Positions 26,825 to 35,092 of a DNA stretch of 64,000 nucleotides are shown in pieces. The notes under the pieces were generated by a model that was not told the origin of the DNA, did no database searches, and worked only from the letters and a program-made list of their open reading frames with translations. A program made the translations under genes and the position numbers. Origin of the DNA: Salinigranum salinum (GTDB lineage: Archaea; Halobacteriota; Halobacteria; Halobacteriales; Haloferacaceae); the NCBI RefSeq assembly GCF_009176545.1, contig NZ_VTOJ01000001.1, positions 1,488,001 through 1,552,000 on the forward strand. Reading direction: 5' to 3'. Position 1 is the stretch's first letter. Each line of letters begins with the position of its first letter.

Positions 26825-27616
26825 ATGTCCGGAGTACTCGATCACGTCATGATCCGCGTCGAGGACCTCGACGCCTCGCTGGAGTGGTACCAGACACACC
26901 TCGACTACGAGGAGAAGGACCGCTACGAGGGCGACGACGTCACCATCGTCTACCTCGGCCCCGAGGAGATGCACGAGGAGGGGGCGATGCTCGAACTCAC
27001 CTACAACCACGACGGCCGCTCGTACGAGATGGGTGACGCGTGGGGCCACATCGCCGTCCGCGTCCCCGAGAACGAACTCGAATCGTCGTACCAGCAGCTG
27101 ATGGACGAGGGCGTCGAGGACTACCGCGACCCCGAATCGTGTGGGGGCCGCTACGCGTTCGTGAAGGACCCCGACGGTCACGAGGTCGAGATCGTCAAGC
27201 GCGACTACGGCGCGAAGTGGAGCCTCGACCACACGATGATCCGCGTCGAGGACGCCGACGACGCGCTCGGCTACTGGGTCCGCAAGTTCGAGTACGAACA
27301 CACGGGCCGGTGGGAGTCCGACACGTTCGCCAACTACTTCGTGAAGCCCGAGGGAGCCTCGGAGCACGCGATGGCGGTCGAACTCACCTACAACTACGAC
27401 GGGCGTTCGTACACGATGGGCGACGCGTGGGGCCACCTCTGCGTCCGCATCGACGACCTCCACGACGACTGGGACCAGCTGATGGAGCGCGAGGCACCGG
27501 ACTACCGCGACCCCGCCTCCTGTGACGACCTGTACGCCTTCACGAAGGACCAGGACGGCCACGAGATCGAACTCCTCGAGCGTGACCCCGACGCCGACTC
27601 GCTGTTCCCCTTCTGA
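26825..27616 (+). CDS. Glyoxalase I / VOC-superfamily protein with two domains
   Basis: The 263-residue protein has two VOC modules, about 1-130 and 136-263, similar to each other. Each starts with a DH-MIRVED strand with the metal-type histidine, has ELTYN-DGRSY-MGDAWGH in the middle and ends with a KDPDGHE-E or KDQDGHEIE block with the metal glutamate. The metal ligand pattern suggests methylglyoxal or related aldehyde detoxification; glutathione is not expected in haloarchaea, so the thiol co-substrate is unclear. The ATG at 26825 starts directly at the first domain. Confidence 0.88.
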   Translation: MSGVLDHVMIRVEDLDASLEWYQTHLDYEEKDRYEGDDVTIVYLGPEEMHEEGAMLELTYNHDGRSYEMGDAWGHIAVRVPENELESSYQQLMDEGVEDYRDPESCGGRYAFVKDPDGHEVEIVKRDYGAKWSLDHTMIRVEDADDALGYWVRKFEYEHTGRWESDTFANYFVKPEGASEHAMAVELTYNYDGRSYTMGDAWGHLCVRIDDLHDDWDQLMEREAPDYRDPASCDDLYAFTKDQDGHEIELLERDPDADSLFPF

Positions 27617-27762
27617 GCCGGCTCGGTCCCGATCTATCGTCTCCAATTTCTGGTAGTTCCTTCACGCGAAGCCAGTGATGTGGGCTACGTGCCGGGTGAA
27701 CACGACTCACGGTCCGTGTCATCACTGCGTCAGTTGTGCAAGGCGAGCGTCACTAACGACAA

Positions 27763-27773
27763 GGACTTTAGTC
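27763..27773 (+). promoter_or_regulatory. TATA-like box of artA
   Basis: The element GGACTTTAGT has its TTTA about 27-28 bases above the ATG at 27797. This spacing implies a leaderless transcript and supports that start against an in-frame one 39 codons earlier. Confidence 0.5.
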
Positions 27774-27796
27774 CGACGCGCGCATTCTCGGGGTGT

Positions 27797-28741
27797 ATGC
27801 CGGGACTGCTCTCTGACGTGCTCGGGTGGGTCGTCATCCTCCTGTTCACCTCGGGCGCGCTCTTGACCGACCGCGACCGCGACCACGCGCGCCTCGTGAC
27901 GACCGCCGCCTGGGGCGGCTTCGCGGTCTTCTGGGCCCAGTTGGTCCCCTGGTTCGCCTTCAGTCACAAGAGCTACGTCGAGGGCTTCCTCTCGCTCGCC
28001 GCCGTCCCCGCCTGCCTCTACGCGGGGTATCTCGTCTACTCGGGCCGCGACACGCTGTTCGTGCTCTCGCGGGCCGTCGCCGCGATGGGGCTCGTCTACC
28101 TCCCGTTCGAGACGATCCCAGCGATCACCGCGTTCGGGCTGTCGCTGCCCGCGCCTGAACAGGTGCTCATCGAGACCGTCGCCGCACAGACCGGCTTCCT
28201 CACGAACGTGCTGGGCTACTCTCCGACCCTGATCGAGGGACCACAGGGCTACACGAACACGTATCGGTACGTCGAGCCGAACGGCCACCGACTGGAGTAC
28301 ACGGTCGTCCTCGCCTGCACCGGACTGGGGAGCATGGCGATCTTCGCGGGCCTCATCGCCGCCGTCCGGGCGCCCCTCGACCGGAAGCTCCGCGCGTTCG
28401 CCGTCTCGATCCCGCTCATCTACGCGCTCAACGTCGTCCGCGTCACGTTCATCGGCATCGTCTTCGGCAACCAGTACATGCAGTGGTTCGTCGACGAAGT
28501 GCTGTTCCTCTTCGGCGCGACCGACCCCTACCGCGTCTCGTTTTTCCTCTCTGACCGCGTCATCTCGCAGGTCGCCGCCGTGGTCGCGCTCGTCGGGATC
28601 ATCTACCTCGTCGTGCGCGAACTCCCCGAACTCCTCACCGTCATTGAGGACGTCCTCTTCATGGTGACGGGCGACGAGTACGACCTCGCCCGGCAGCTCG
28701 ACCTCCCGCGGATGCCGGACGGCGGCGAGGAGATCGAGTAA
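27797..28741 (+). CDS. artA: Archaeosortase A
   Basis: Archaeosortase A is a membrane transpeptidase-like enzyme that processes PGF-CTERM surface proteins such as the S-layer glycoprotein and couples them to lipid. The 314-residue protein has about eight membrane helices. The catalytic triad is intact: Cys174 in VLACTGLGSM, Arg215 in LNVVRVTFIG and Arg254 in FFLSDRVIS. A periplasmic-side loop (about 120-165) includes GYTNTYRYVEPNG. No PGF-CTERM substrate is encoded in the window. A TATA-like element at 27767 supports the start used. Confidence 0.95.
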   Translation: MPGLLSDVLGWVVILLFTSGALLTDRDRDHARLVTTAAWGGFAVFWAQLVPWFAFSHKSYVEGFLSLAAVPACLYAGYLVYSGRDTLFVLSRAVAAMGLVYLPFETIPAITAFGLSLPAPEQVLIETVAAQTGFLTNVLGYSPTLIEGPQGYTNTYRYVEPNGHRLEYTVVLACTGLGSMAIFAGLIAAVRAPLDRKLRAFAVSIPLIYALNVVRVTFIGIVFGNQYMQWFVDEVLFLFGATDPYRVSFFLSDRVISQVAAVVALVGIIYLVVRELPELLTVIEDVLFMVTGDEYDLARQLDLPRMPDGGEEIE

Positions 28742-28810
28742 CGGCCACGAACGACTGGCCGCTCGTGGCGCGCTCGTCCCGGCTCGCCGGGCCGTCCCGC
28801 CCTCGGCGGC

Positions 28811-29128
28811 CTATCTGTTTATCAGGACGATCGCGACGACGGCCAGCCCGATACCGGCGACCTTCGTGAGCGAGATCGGTTCGCCGAGGACGAGGACGCC
28901 GATGGCGGCGGCCACGCCTGCGACGAGTGAGAAGGCCAGTCCCCGGCCCGTCGCCGCGAGTGACGCGTCCGACACGAGCGCGTAGGCGACGGTGACGACG
29001 GCCACGGCGACGTACGAGATCGCCGCGGCGGTCCCCGGGTCGATGCTGCTCGACGCCACGTCGCCGAAGACGATCCAGAACCCCCACGTGATCATCGTCC
29101 CGAGCCCGAACAGGACTGCCGGGTTCAC
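28811..29128 (-). CDS. Shortened EamA-type membrane transporter, possibly defective
   Basis: The 105-residue product (GTG start) has EamA/DMT features: TMITWGFWIVFGDVA at the start, then SYVAVAVVTVAYALV, GLAFSLVAGVAAAIG and a final helix ISLTKVAGIGLAVVAIVLIN. Compared with the usual single-domain haloarchaeal EamA protein (about 135-140 residues, from memory), the segment between AAIG and VLVLGEP seems to be missing, about 30 residues in frame, removing roughly one helix. It may be a functional four-helix form like the SMR transporters or a decaying gene. Confidence 0.6.
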   Translation of the reverse strand: MNPAVLFGLGTMITWGFWIVFGDVASSSIDPGTAAAISYVAVAVVTVAYALVSDASLAATGRGLAFSLVAGVAAAIGVLVLGEPISLTKVAGIGLAVVAIVLINR

Positions 29129-29365
29129 GCCAGCACACCCCCTCGTCCGTCGTCGATCTGTCTCGCGGTGCGACCGACGGTCGCCTCGCTGATCCGCTCG
29201 TGTTCGCTCCAGAGACGCACCCTCATCGAACGAGGTGTTCTCGAGCGTCCGTCTTAACGCTCGGACATCGGGAGCGTCCGTCTCGACCGGGGAGAGGGAG
29301 TCCGGCTGTCGATGCCGCGAGAGACGAGTCTCGGGGGCGACGACCACGGCAGCGGGAGACGCCGC

Positions 29366-30166
29366 TTACGCCAGCGACTGCTCGACCAGATTCCGCGGGG
29401 CACCGCAGAGGTCGCACAGCGCGTCGGCCTCGAGGTGGTGGAGCGTCCCCGGGAGCACGAGCATGTGCAGGGGACCACCGAACTCCCGTTCGGAGAGCTC
29501 GGAGAGCCGGTCCGCGGCGACGACCGGGTCGGGACTGCCCGCACGCGCGACGACGACGCCGAGGACGTCCCGCCACTCCGTCAGTAACGAGGCGGCGACG
29601 TCGCCGGTCATGAACTCGTCCGAGTCGGAGGGTTTCCCGGGCACGTCACCGACCTTGATGTCCAGGTAGACGAGCGTGTGCAGCCCCCGTTCCCGGTTCG
29701 CCTCGATCGACTCGACGACCGACGGCGGCACCCCGTCCCCGCCGTGGGCGTAGGGAAACGGGAGCGTGACGGCTTTGCCGAAGCGGTAGTTCTGCAACCC
29801 GGTCAGGCCGGCGGCGGCCGACTGTGCGGTCACGCCGTGGATCACGCGGGTGTCGATTCCTCGCTCGTGGGCACGCATCCGCAGGTCGACGTGCGTCGTC
29901 GAGATCATCGTGTCGCCCGCGGTGAGGAAGACGACGTCGTCGGTGGCGGCGGCGTCGAGGATCTCGTCGGGATGCTGTTCGACGCCCGCGCGATCTCTCA
30001 CCTCGATCTCGACGCCGTGGTACGCTTCGAGCTCCTCGACCGTGGTGCCGACGAGGCGACTCGTGTAGAACTCCGCGAACGCGCGGTCGGCCTCCCCGAG
30101 AGCGTCCTGGCCCTCGACGGTGATCGAGCGTTCGTCGTAGAGGCCGAGCCCGACGAAAGTGAGCAT
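29366..30166 (-). CDS. dphB: Diphthine synthase
   Basis: DphB trimethylates the modified histidine of elongation factor 2 in diphthamide synthesis, using S-adenosylmethionine. The 266-residue protein is a tetrapyrrole-methylase-fold enzyme: MLTFVGLGLYDERSIT at the N-terminus, FLTAGDTMISTTHVDL as the SAM loop, RVIHGVTAQSAAAGLTGLQ and FGKAVTLPFPY in the middle, and LHMLVLPGTLHHLEADAL near the end. The ATG at 30166 is the family start. Confidence 0.95.
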   Translation of the reverse strand: MLTFVGLGLYDERSITVEGQDALGEADRAFAEFYTSRLVGTTVEELEAYHGVEIEVRDRAGVEQHPDEILDAAATDDVVFLTAGDTMISTTHVDLRMRAHERGIDTRVIHGVTAQSAAAGLTGLQNYRFGKAVTLPFPYAHGGDGVPPSVVESIEANRERGLHTLVYLDIKVGDVPGKPSDSDEFMTGDVAASLLTEWRDVLGVVVARAGSPDPVVAADRLSELSEREFGGPLHMLVLPGTLHHLEADALCDLCGAPRNLVEQSLA

Positions 30167-30648
30167 ACCCACCCCTCGGGGATCGAGCAATTAAATGGCG
30201 CGGGGACGGTCGCACGTGGGTCGTGTCTCTCTCGTCATCACCCATGTCTCTCGTCACCACTCTCTGCGGGTCTCGTTGTCCCCGAGTGCCTCCCTGGCAG
30301 CCCCGTCGATTTCTCCATCCCCCACCCCGTGGCGACGCCTCTGTCGCCTCCCGGATCTGAGACGAAATCGTAGCCGCTCCCGGCCGATGGAGTGAGTCAG
30401 ATTCCACTGGTATCCAACGAACCAGAGACGAGCCCGGATTGCCACCAGTCGCTGTCGAAACGCCGTCTCGCGAACCGCTGATCGACTCGCCGAATTACTC
30501 AGTCTGGTACACGTCCATCGATCAAACACGCCGCACCCGTTCGGCCCCGGATTTATCCTCGCGACCGCGGAACGGACGACCGATGGACGACCGACGCCGA
30601 CGAACCGCGACCACGGCCGACACCAGCGGCAGACCGGGGTGAGCCACG
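30167..30648. other. Intergenic stretch, no supported gene
   Basis: These 480 bases separate divergent genes. I see no protein-like frame apart from a doubtful 19-codon ATG frame at about 30583. The part near 30500-30550 is relatively AT-rich and may hold promoter elements for the gene at 30649, but no clear TATA box stands out. Confidence 0.4.
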
Positions 30649-31839
30649 ATGTCGACAGCTGCGGCCACGAAGTCGCGGTGGACGCGCGCCACCGTCGCCA
30701 CCGGGATCGTTGCCCTCGTCGCGTGGCAGGCGCTGGTCTTCCTCGATGGCCCGACGGACGCGGCGCTCCTGGTCGCCGTCTTCGGGTTCGTCCTCCACGT
30801 CCTCCTCGGGAAGGGGTACGCGCTCGTCCCACCGTACTTCGCGCGGTCGTTGACGCCCGCCCGGGCACCGATGGTCGGGCTCCCGCTGACCGCCGGCGGC
30901 ACTGCCCTCCTCGCGGGCTGGCGGGGGCTCGGCCTTCCACATGCCGTCGGCCTCGTCGGGGCGGTCTCGTGGCTCACCGGTGTGTGCGTGTTCGCGGGCG
31001 CGCTCGCGTGGACCGTCCGTGACAACCCTACCGGAGCCGAGACGGGGACGGGCGACCACAACGCCCATCGGCGGGCTGTCGACCGCTACGCGAACCCGTT
31101 CGTCCTCGTCGCGGTCGGCTACCTGCTGGTCGGATCCGTCGACCTCGTCGGCGTCGTCGGTGGGTTCGACACCCTGATCGCGTCGCGCCTCGCGGGGGTC
31201 GCCCACCTGCTGGCGGCCGGCAGTGCCGTCCTCGCGCTCCTCGCCGTCGGCGTCCGACTGCTCCCCCGGTTTCTCGTCGCGTCACCGCCGTCGGCCGTCG
31301 TGTACGTGATGCTCCCCGCGGCCGCCCTCGGGCCGGGCCTGATCGCGTCGTCGCTCGGCGCCGGACCGCGGTTCGTCGCCGGAGCCGTCCTCGAAGCCGT
31401 GGGAGTGGGCGGCTTCGCCGTGGCCGTCCTCGTCACGCTCCACCGCGCCGACCGGCGGCGCGTCGCGTTCGCTGGCGTCACCCTTGGCGTCGTCTCCGGC
31501 GTGGCCGGGGTGCTGGTGGGTCTGTCGTTCGCCCTGCTCAGCCTCGACCCGACGCTGGCAGTCGTCCACCGCCGTCTCAACCTCGTCGGTCTCCTCGGGC
31601 TCGCGATCGTCGGCGTCTCCTTCCAGTTCTACCCGCCAGCGGTGGGCCGCTCGCGGCTCGCCAGCGATCGATCCGCCGCGGCGGCAATCGCCCTGCTCGC
31701 GTGCGGCCTCGTCGTCGAGGTGGTCGGTCTCCTCGTGGCGGTCGGGTGGCTCGTCGGCCTCGGTCGACTCGCCGTCCTCGGCGGTGCGGTCCTGGCCGCG
31801 GTCGTCCTCTTCGACGCGTTCCGCGTGACCGGCGGGTGA
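30649..31839 (+). CDS. Polytopic membrane protein of unknown function
   Basis: The 396-residue protein has about 11-12 membrane helices and short loops. Histidines in or near helices (FGFVLHVLLGKGYALVPPYF, GLPHAV, AGVAHLLAAG) and LVGLLGLAIVGVSFQFYPPA recall heme-copper-oxidase-related or NnrS-type proteins, but the match is not strong enough to assign. A cytosolic loop at about 125-145 is acidic. The following gene (31882) is 42 bases downstream and also encodes a membrane protein, so they may form an operon. Confidence 0.7.
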   Translation: MSTAAATKSRWTRATVATGIVALVAWQALVFLDGPTDAALLVAVFGFVLHVLLGKGYALVPPYFARSLTPARAPMVGLPLTAGGTALLAGWRGLGLPHAVGLVGAVSWLTGVCVFAGALAWTVRDNPTGAETGTGDHNAHRRAVDRYANPFVLVAVGYLLVGSVDLVGVVGGFDTLIASRLAGVAHLLAAGSAVLALLAVGVRLLPRFLVASPPSAVVYVMLPAAALGPGLIASSLGAGPRFVAGAVLEAVGVGGFAVAVLVTLHRADRRRVAFAGVTLGVVSGVAGVLVGLSFALLSLDPTLAVVHRRLNLVGLLGLAIVGVSFQFYPPAVGRSRLASDRSAAAAIALLACGLVVEVVGLLVAVGWLVGLGRLAVLGGAVLAAVVLFDAFRVTGG

Positions 31840-31881
31840 CGGGCCGGAACGGTCATCTCCCCAGCGTCCGTACACGGTTCG

Positions 31882-32910
31882 ATGCTGTGGTCCCACACGT
31901 CGTGGTCCACGGACGGCGGCACGAGCGGGTCCGGAGGTGACCCTCTGGACGACGGGTCGGCCGACTCCGAGGGCGAAGCCGTGACAGCCGCACAGCTCCT
32001 GGGCCTTCGTCACCGCGACCTCGTGCGTCTCCTCGTGGAACTGTGTACACGGCTCGGCGCCGAACGCATCCGGCCCGTCGCTTTCGACGATCGTGAGACG
32101 GTCCTGGCGTGCGAGTGGATCGAGGGAGAGGCCACGACCGTCGTCGTCGAACGGGACGCCGACCCCTCTACCCACACTGGAACCGGGAGAGACCTGTCGG
32201 ACTCGCCGGCGGAACGGTCCAGAGACGGACTCGCCTCCAGTGGTCGTCCCCGCCGACACGCCGACGGCCCGACGAACGTCGCGTCTGGCACACCGGCCGG
32301 ACCGATCGAACCGGACCTCGTCGTGGTCGCCACGACCGAACTCCCCGAGACGCCGCGGTCGCCCGCCCGGGCTCGCCTCTCGCTCGCGACGCTGGCCGAC
32401 GTGCTCCGAGAGGTGGGGGCCGACGACCTCGACGAGTGGGTGCAGGGGCGGACGCGCGCCGTTCCCCAGCGGCCGCTCACGCTCCGGACGGTCTGTCTCG
32501 GGGCGGCCACCGTGGGACGGCTGGCCGTCCTGTGCGCGGTCGTCGCCGGCGTCGCCGTTCCGGTGCTCGCGCTCTGGTTCGCCGTCGTCCTCTGGGCGAC
32601 GACGCCGACGTTGCTGTATCTTGACAGCCGTGGGCTCCACGCACCGCGTGGGATCGTCCGGTGGCTCTTCGTCGCGGGGGCTGCGGTCCCGCTCGTGGGC
32701 ATCCTCGTCGTCGGCGTCTACGGCGCCCGACGCGTCGAGCGCTACGAGTACGTTCCCGACGAGGCGGCTGCTCCCGTCCCGCCGTCGGTGCCCACGCCGT
32801 CCGGCTTGGGACTGGCGGCCGACCCGCTCACGGTCAGCGACGCACCGTCGACCACGGCGCTCGTGGAGGTGCTCGGCGCCGCGACCGACGAGCGGCCGGC
32901 GGCCACCTGA
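31882..32910 (+). CDS. Hypothetical protein with a soluble N-terminal domain and two membrane helices
   Basis: The 342-residue protein has an acidic disordered start, then a possible alpha/beta domain (about 35-90 and 135-185: HRDLVRLLVELCTRLGAERI, CEWIEGEATTVVVERD, EPDLVVVATTEL) interrupted by a low-complexity Ser/Asp/Gly insertion. Two or three membrane helices follow at about 205-275, then an acidic tail. I do not recognise the family. The alpha/beta pattern faintly recalls nuclease-fold domains of membrane-bound haloarchaeal proteins, but no catalytic motif is clear. Confidence 0.6.
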   Translation: MLWSHTSWSTDGGTSGSGGDPLDDGSADSEGEAVTAAQLLGLRHRDLVRLLVELCTRLGAERIRPVAFDDRETVLACEWIEGEATTVVVERDADPSTHTGTGRDLSDSPAERSRDGLASSGRPRRHADGPTNVASGTPAGPIEPDLVVVATTELPETPRSPARARLSLATLADVLREVGADDLDEWVQGRTRAVPQRPLTLRTVCLGAATVGRLAVLCAVVAGVAVPVLALWFAVVLWATTPTLLYLDSRGLHAPRGIVRWLFVAGAAVPLVGILVVGVYGARRVERYEYVPDEAAAPVPPSVPTPSGLGLAADPLTVSDAPSTTALVEVLGAATDERPAAT

Positions 32911-33063
32911 GCGTCGGGCCCGGCGTTCCCACCGGTGGCCGTCAGCTCGGCCGTGACAGCGCCCGTGCCGCCGGGGATCGGTTGGATCGAAGTGTGCCGC
33001 GGGGGGTCGGTTGCGTCAAAGGGAGGGTGTTAAGTGTGGCCCAGCGAGTAACACCACGTACGA

Positions 33064-34518
33064 ATGAGCACTGGGGTCACCGTCTCGTCGATGTCGACCT
33101 ACGCCATCCTCGGCTGTGGGAGCGTGGGCCACGCGGTGGCGGAGGAACTCGCCGAGGAGGGGAAACACGTCCTCATCCTCGACAAGGACGAAGACCGCGT
33201 CGAGGCGCTGCGTGACCAGGATCTCAACGCACAGCAGACCGACATCATGGACGCGTCGGTGAGCGAGGTCGTCGAGGACCGCGACGTCATCCTGATCCTC
33301 GCGTCGGACGTCGAGGCGAACAAGGCCGCCGTGTCGGCCATCCGCGAGGCGGGTGGCGACCAGTTCATCGTCGTCCGCGCGTCGGACCCCGTCTCGAAGG
33401 ACGAACTCCTCGACCTCGGTGCCGACGTCGTCATCAACCCCTCGGAGGTGATCGCCGACTCCGCGCTCCGGGCGCTGGAGACGGGCGAACTCGAGTACAA
33501 GGCGCGCCAGCTCGCCGACCTCCTGCAGGGGATCGACGGGAAACTCGCGATCCTCACCCACGACAGCCCCGATCCCGACTCGATCGCGAGCGCGGTCGCG
33601 CTCCAGGCGATCGCACAGGAGTACGGCGTCGACGCCGACATCGTCTACGACGGCGACATCGGCCACCAGGAGAACCGCGCGTTCGTCAACCTCCTCGGGA
33701 TCGAGCTCATTCCCCGCGACGAGAAACCGCTGTCGGCGTACAGCGCCGTCGCGCTCGTCGACCACATGAAGTCGGGCGAACTCGACGCCGACGTCGACGT
33801 CGACGTCTTCATCGACCACTTCGAGCCCGAGGAGGGGATCGACGCCGACTTCACCGACGTCCGACCGAACGTCTCCTCCACGTCGACCATCCTCACGAAG
33901 TACATCCAGGAGTTCGACCTCTCCCCGTCGGAGGCGGTCGCGACGGCGCTCCTCTACGGGATCCGCGCGGAGACGATGGACTTCAAGCGCGAGACCACTC
34001 CCGCCGACCTGACCGCGGCGGCCTACCTGTACCCCTTCGCGAACCACGACACGCTCGAACAGGTCGAGTCGCCGTCGATGTCGCCGGAGACGCTCGACGT
34101 CCTGGCGGAGGCGATCCAGAACCGCGAAGTGCAGGGGAGTCACCTCGTCTCGAACGCGGGGTTCATCCGCGACCGCGAGGCGCTCGCACAGGCCGCCCAG
34201 CACCTCCTCAACCTCGAGGGGATCACCACGACGGCGGTGTTCGGCATCGCCGACGACACGATCTACCTCGCCGCCCGCTCGAAGGACATCCGCATCAACA
34301 TCGGCAACGTCCTCCAGGACGCCTTCACCGGCATCGGCGAGGCGGCCGGACACTCCACGCAGGGGAGCGTCGAGATCCCGCTCGGCATCTTCACTGGCAT
34401 CGACAGCGGCGAGGGCAACCGCGACACGCTCCTCCAGTTGACCGAGGAGGCGGTCCGGCGCAAACTGTTCCAGGCGATGGGCGTCGACTCCTCGTCCGAG
34501 AGCAGTAACGGGACGTGA
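33064..34518 (+). CDS. TrkA-N domain fused to DHH/DHHA1 phosphoesterase
   Basis: Residues about 10-145 form a Rossmann RCK/TrkA-N domain (YAILGCGSVGHAVAEEL, LILDKDEDRVEAL), which usually binds NAD or a nucleotide. Residues about 155-480 form a DHH phosphoesterase: motif LTHDSPDPDSIASA, IVYDGDIGHQENRAF, ALVDHMKSG, and FIDHFEP where the classical DHH reads DHF. The DHHA1 end has GIGEAAGHSTQGSVEIP. RecJ-like exonuclease or cyclic dinucleotide/nanoRNA hydrolysis is the likely chemistry. The fusion hints that nucleotide or redox state controls it. A TTAAGTG element about 30 bases above 33064 favours that ATG; a second lies nine codons later. Confidence 0.85.
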   Translation: MSTGVTVSSMSTYAILGCGSVGHAVAEELAEEGKHVLILDKDEDRVEALRDQDLNAQQTDIMDASVSEVVEDRDVILILASDVEANKAAVSAIREAGGDQFIVVRASDPVSKDELLDLGADVVINPSEVIADSALRALETGELEYKARQLADLLQGIDGKLAILTHDSPDPDSIASAVALQAIAQEYGVDADIVYDGDIGHQENRAFVNLLGIELIPRDEKPLSAYSAVALVDHMKSGELDADVDVDVFIDHFEPEEGIDADFTDVRPNVSSTSTILTKYIQEFDLSPSEAVATALLYGIRAETMDFKRETTPADLTAAAYLYPFANHDTLEQVESPSMSPETLDVLAEAIQNREVQGSHLVSNAGFIRDREALAQAAQHLLNLEGITTTAVFGIADDTIYLAARSKDIRINIGNVLQDAFTGIGEAAGHSTQGSVEIPLGIFTGIDSGEGNRDTLLQLTEEAVRRKLFQAMGVDSSSESSNGT

Positions 34519-34577
34519 CGACTGGCGGGGCCGCGGTGTGGTGCTCGCCGACAGTCGGGAGGTGAGTCGTCGTCTCC

Positions 34578-34631
34578 CGTCGTACGAGCCGACACCCCGC
34601 CGCGCGGCGCGATCGCGTCGTACGAGCCGAC
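34578..34631. repeat. Two 16-bp direct repeats between convergent genes
   Basis: CGTCGTACGAGCCGAC is found at 34578-34593 and 34616-34631, flanking a CG-rich self-complementary stretch (CCGCCGCGCGGCGCG). The position after both stop codons suggests no coding role; a duplication scar or part of a bidirectional terminator are possible. Confidence 0.7.
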
Positions 34632-34688
34632 GGTTCGACGGCGCGTCAGCTGCGCGTCGGCGGGAGTCGGGGAACGAGTCGGTGACGC

Positions 34689-34976
34689 TCAGGCGAGCGC
34701 CGGCTCTTCCTCTTCGTCCTTGTACCGCTCGACGACGTCGTTGATGAGGATGACGTCGCCGACCGCGCGGACCCAGCGGTAGGGTATCATCACGCCTTTG
34801 CCGGGGTCGATGCGGCCGTGGAACAGTTCCGTGTTGAGGTCGCGCAGCGCGAGTTCGGTGACGGTCTGTCGCTCGAAGTCGAGGTGGACGTCGCGGACTT
34901 CGCCGACGAACACGCCGTTGTTCGAGTAGACCTCGCGACCGACCAAGTTCGTGATCTCCTGGGGCGTCCCATCCAT
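34689..34976 (-). CDS. PRC-barrel protein, probable CdpB1-type cell division factor
   Basis: The 95-residue protein is a single PRC-barrel domain: EITNLVGREVYSNNGVFVGE, FERQTVTELALRDLN and GVMIPYRWVRAVGDVILIND. In Haloferax such small PRC-barrel proteins (CdpB1, CdpB2) link SepF and CdpA to the FtsZ ring. The neighbourhood (TrkA-N/DHH gene on one side, LUD lactate genes on the other) is, as I recall, that of cdpB1. Family membership is secure; the division role is inferred from synteny. Confidence 0.85.
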   Translation of the reverse strand: MDGTPQEITNLVGREVYSNNGVFVGEVRDVHLDFERQTVTELALRDLNTELFHGRIDPGKGVMIPYRWVRAVGDVILINDVVERYKDEEEEPALA

Positions 34977-35092
34977 ACGCCCTGCGACGGTTTCGCCCCT
35001 CTTAATTACGTATCAGACGGCTGTCTGACGACCGTCAGACCGGACGGAGAACGGGGAACCGGACGGTGGACGGAACGAGGGCGAGAGCGGGG

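Noticed and set aside
33064..34518. K+ channel regulator (TrkA) reading of the TrkA-N/DHH gene
   Set aside because: No channel gene or TrkA-C domain is present, and two thirds of the protein are a DHH/DHHA1 phosphoesterase.
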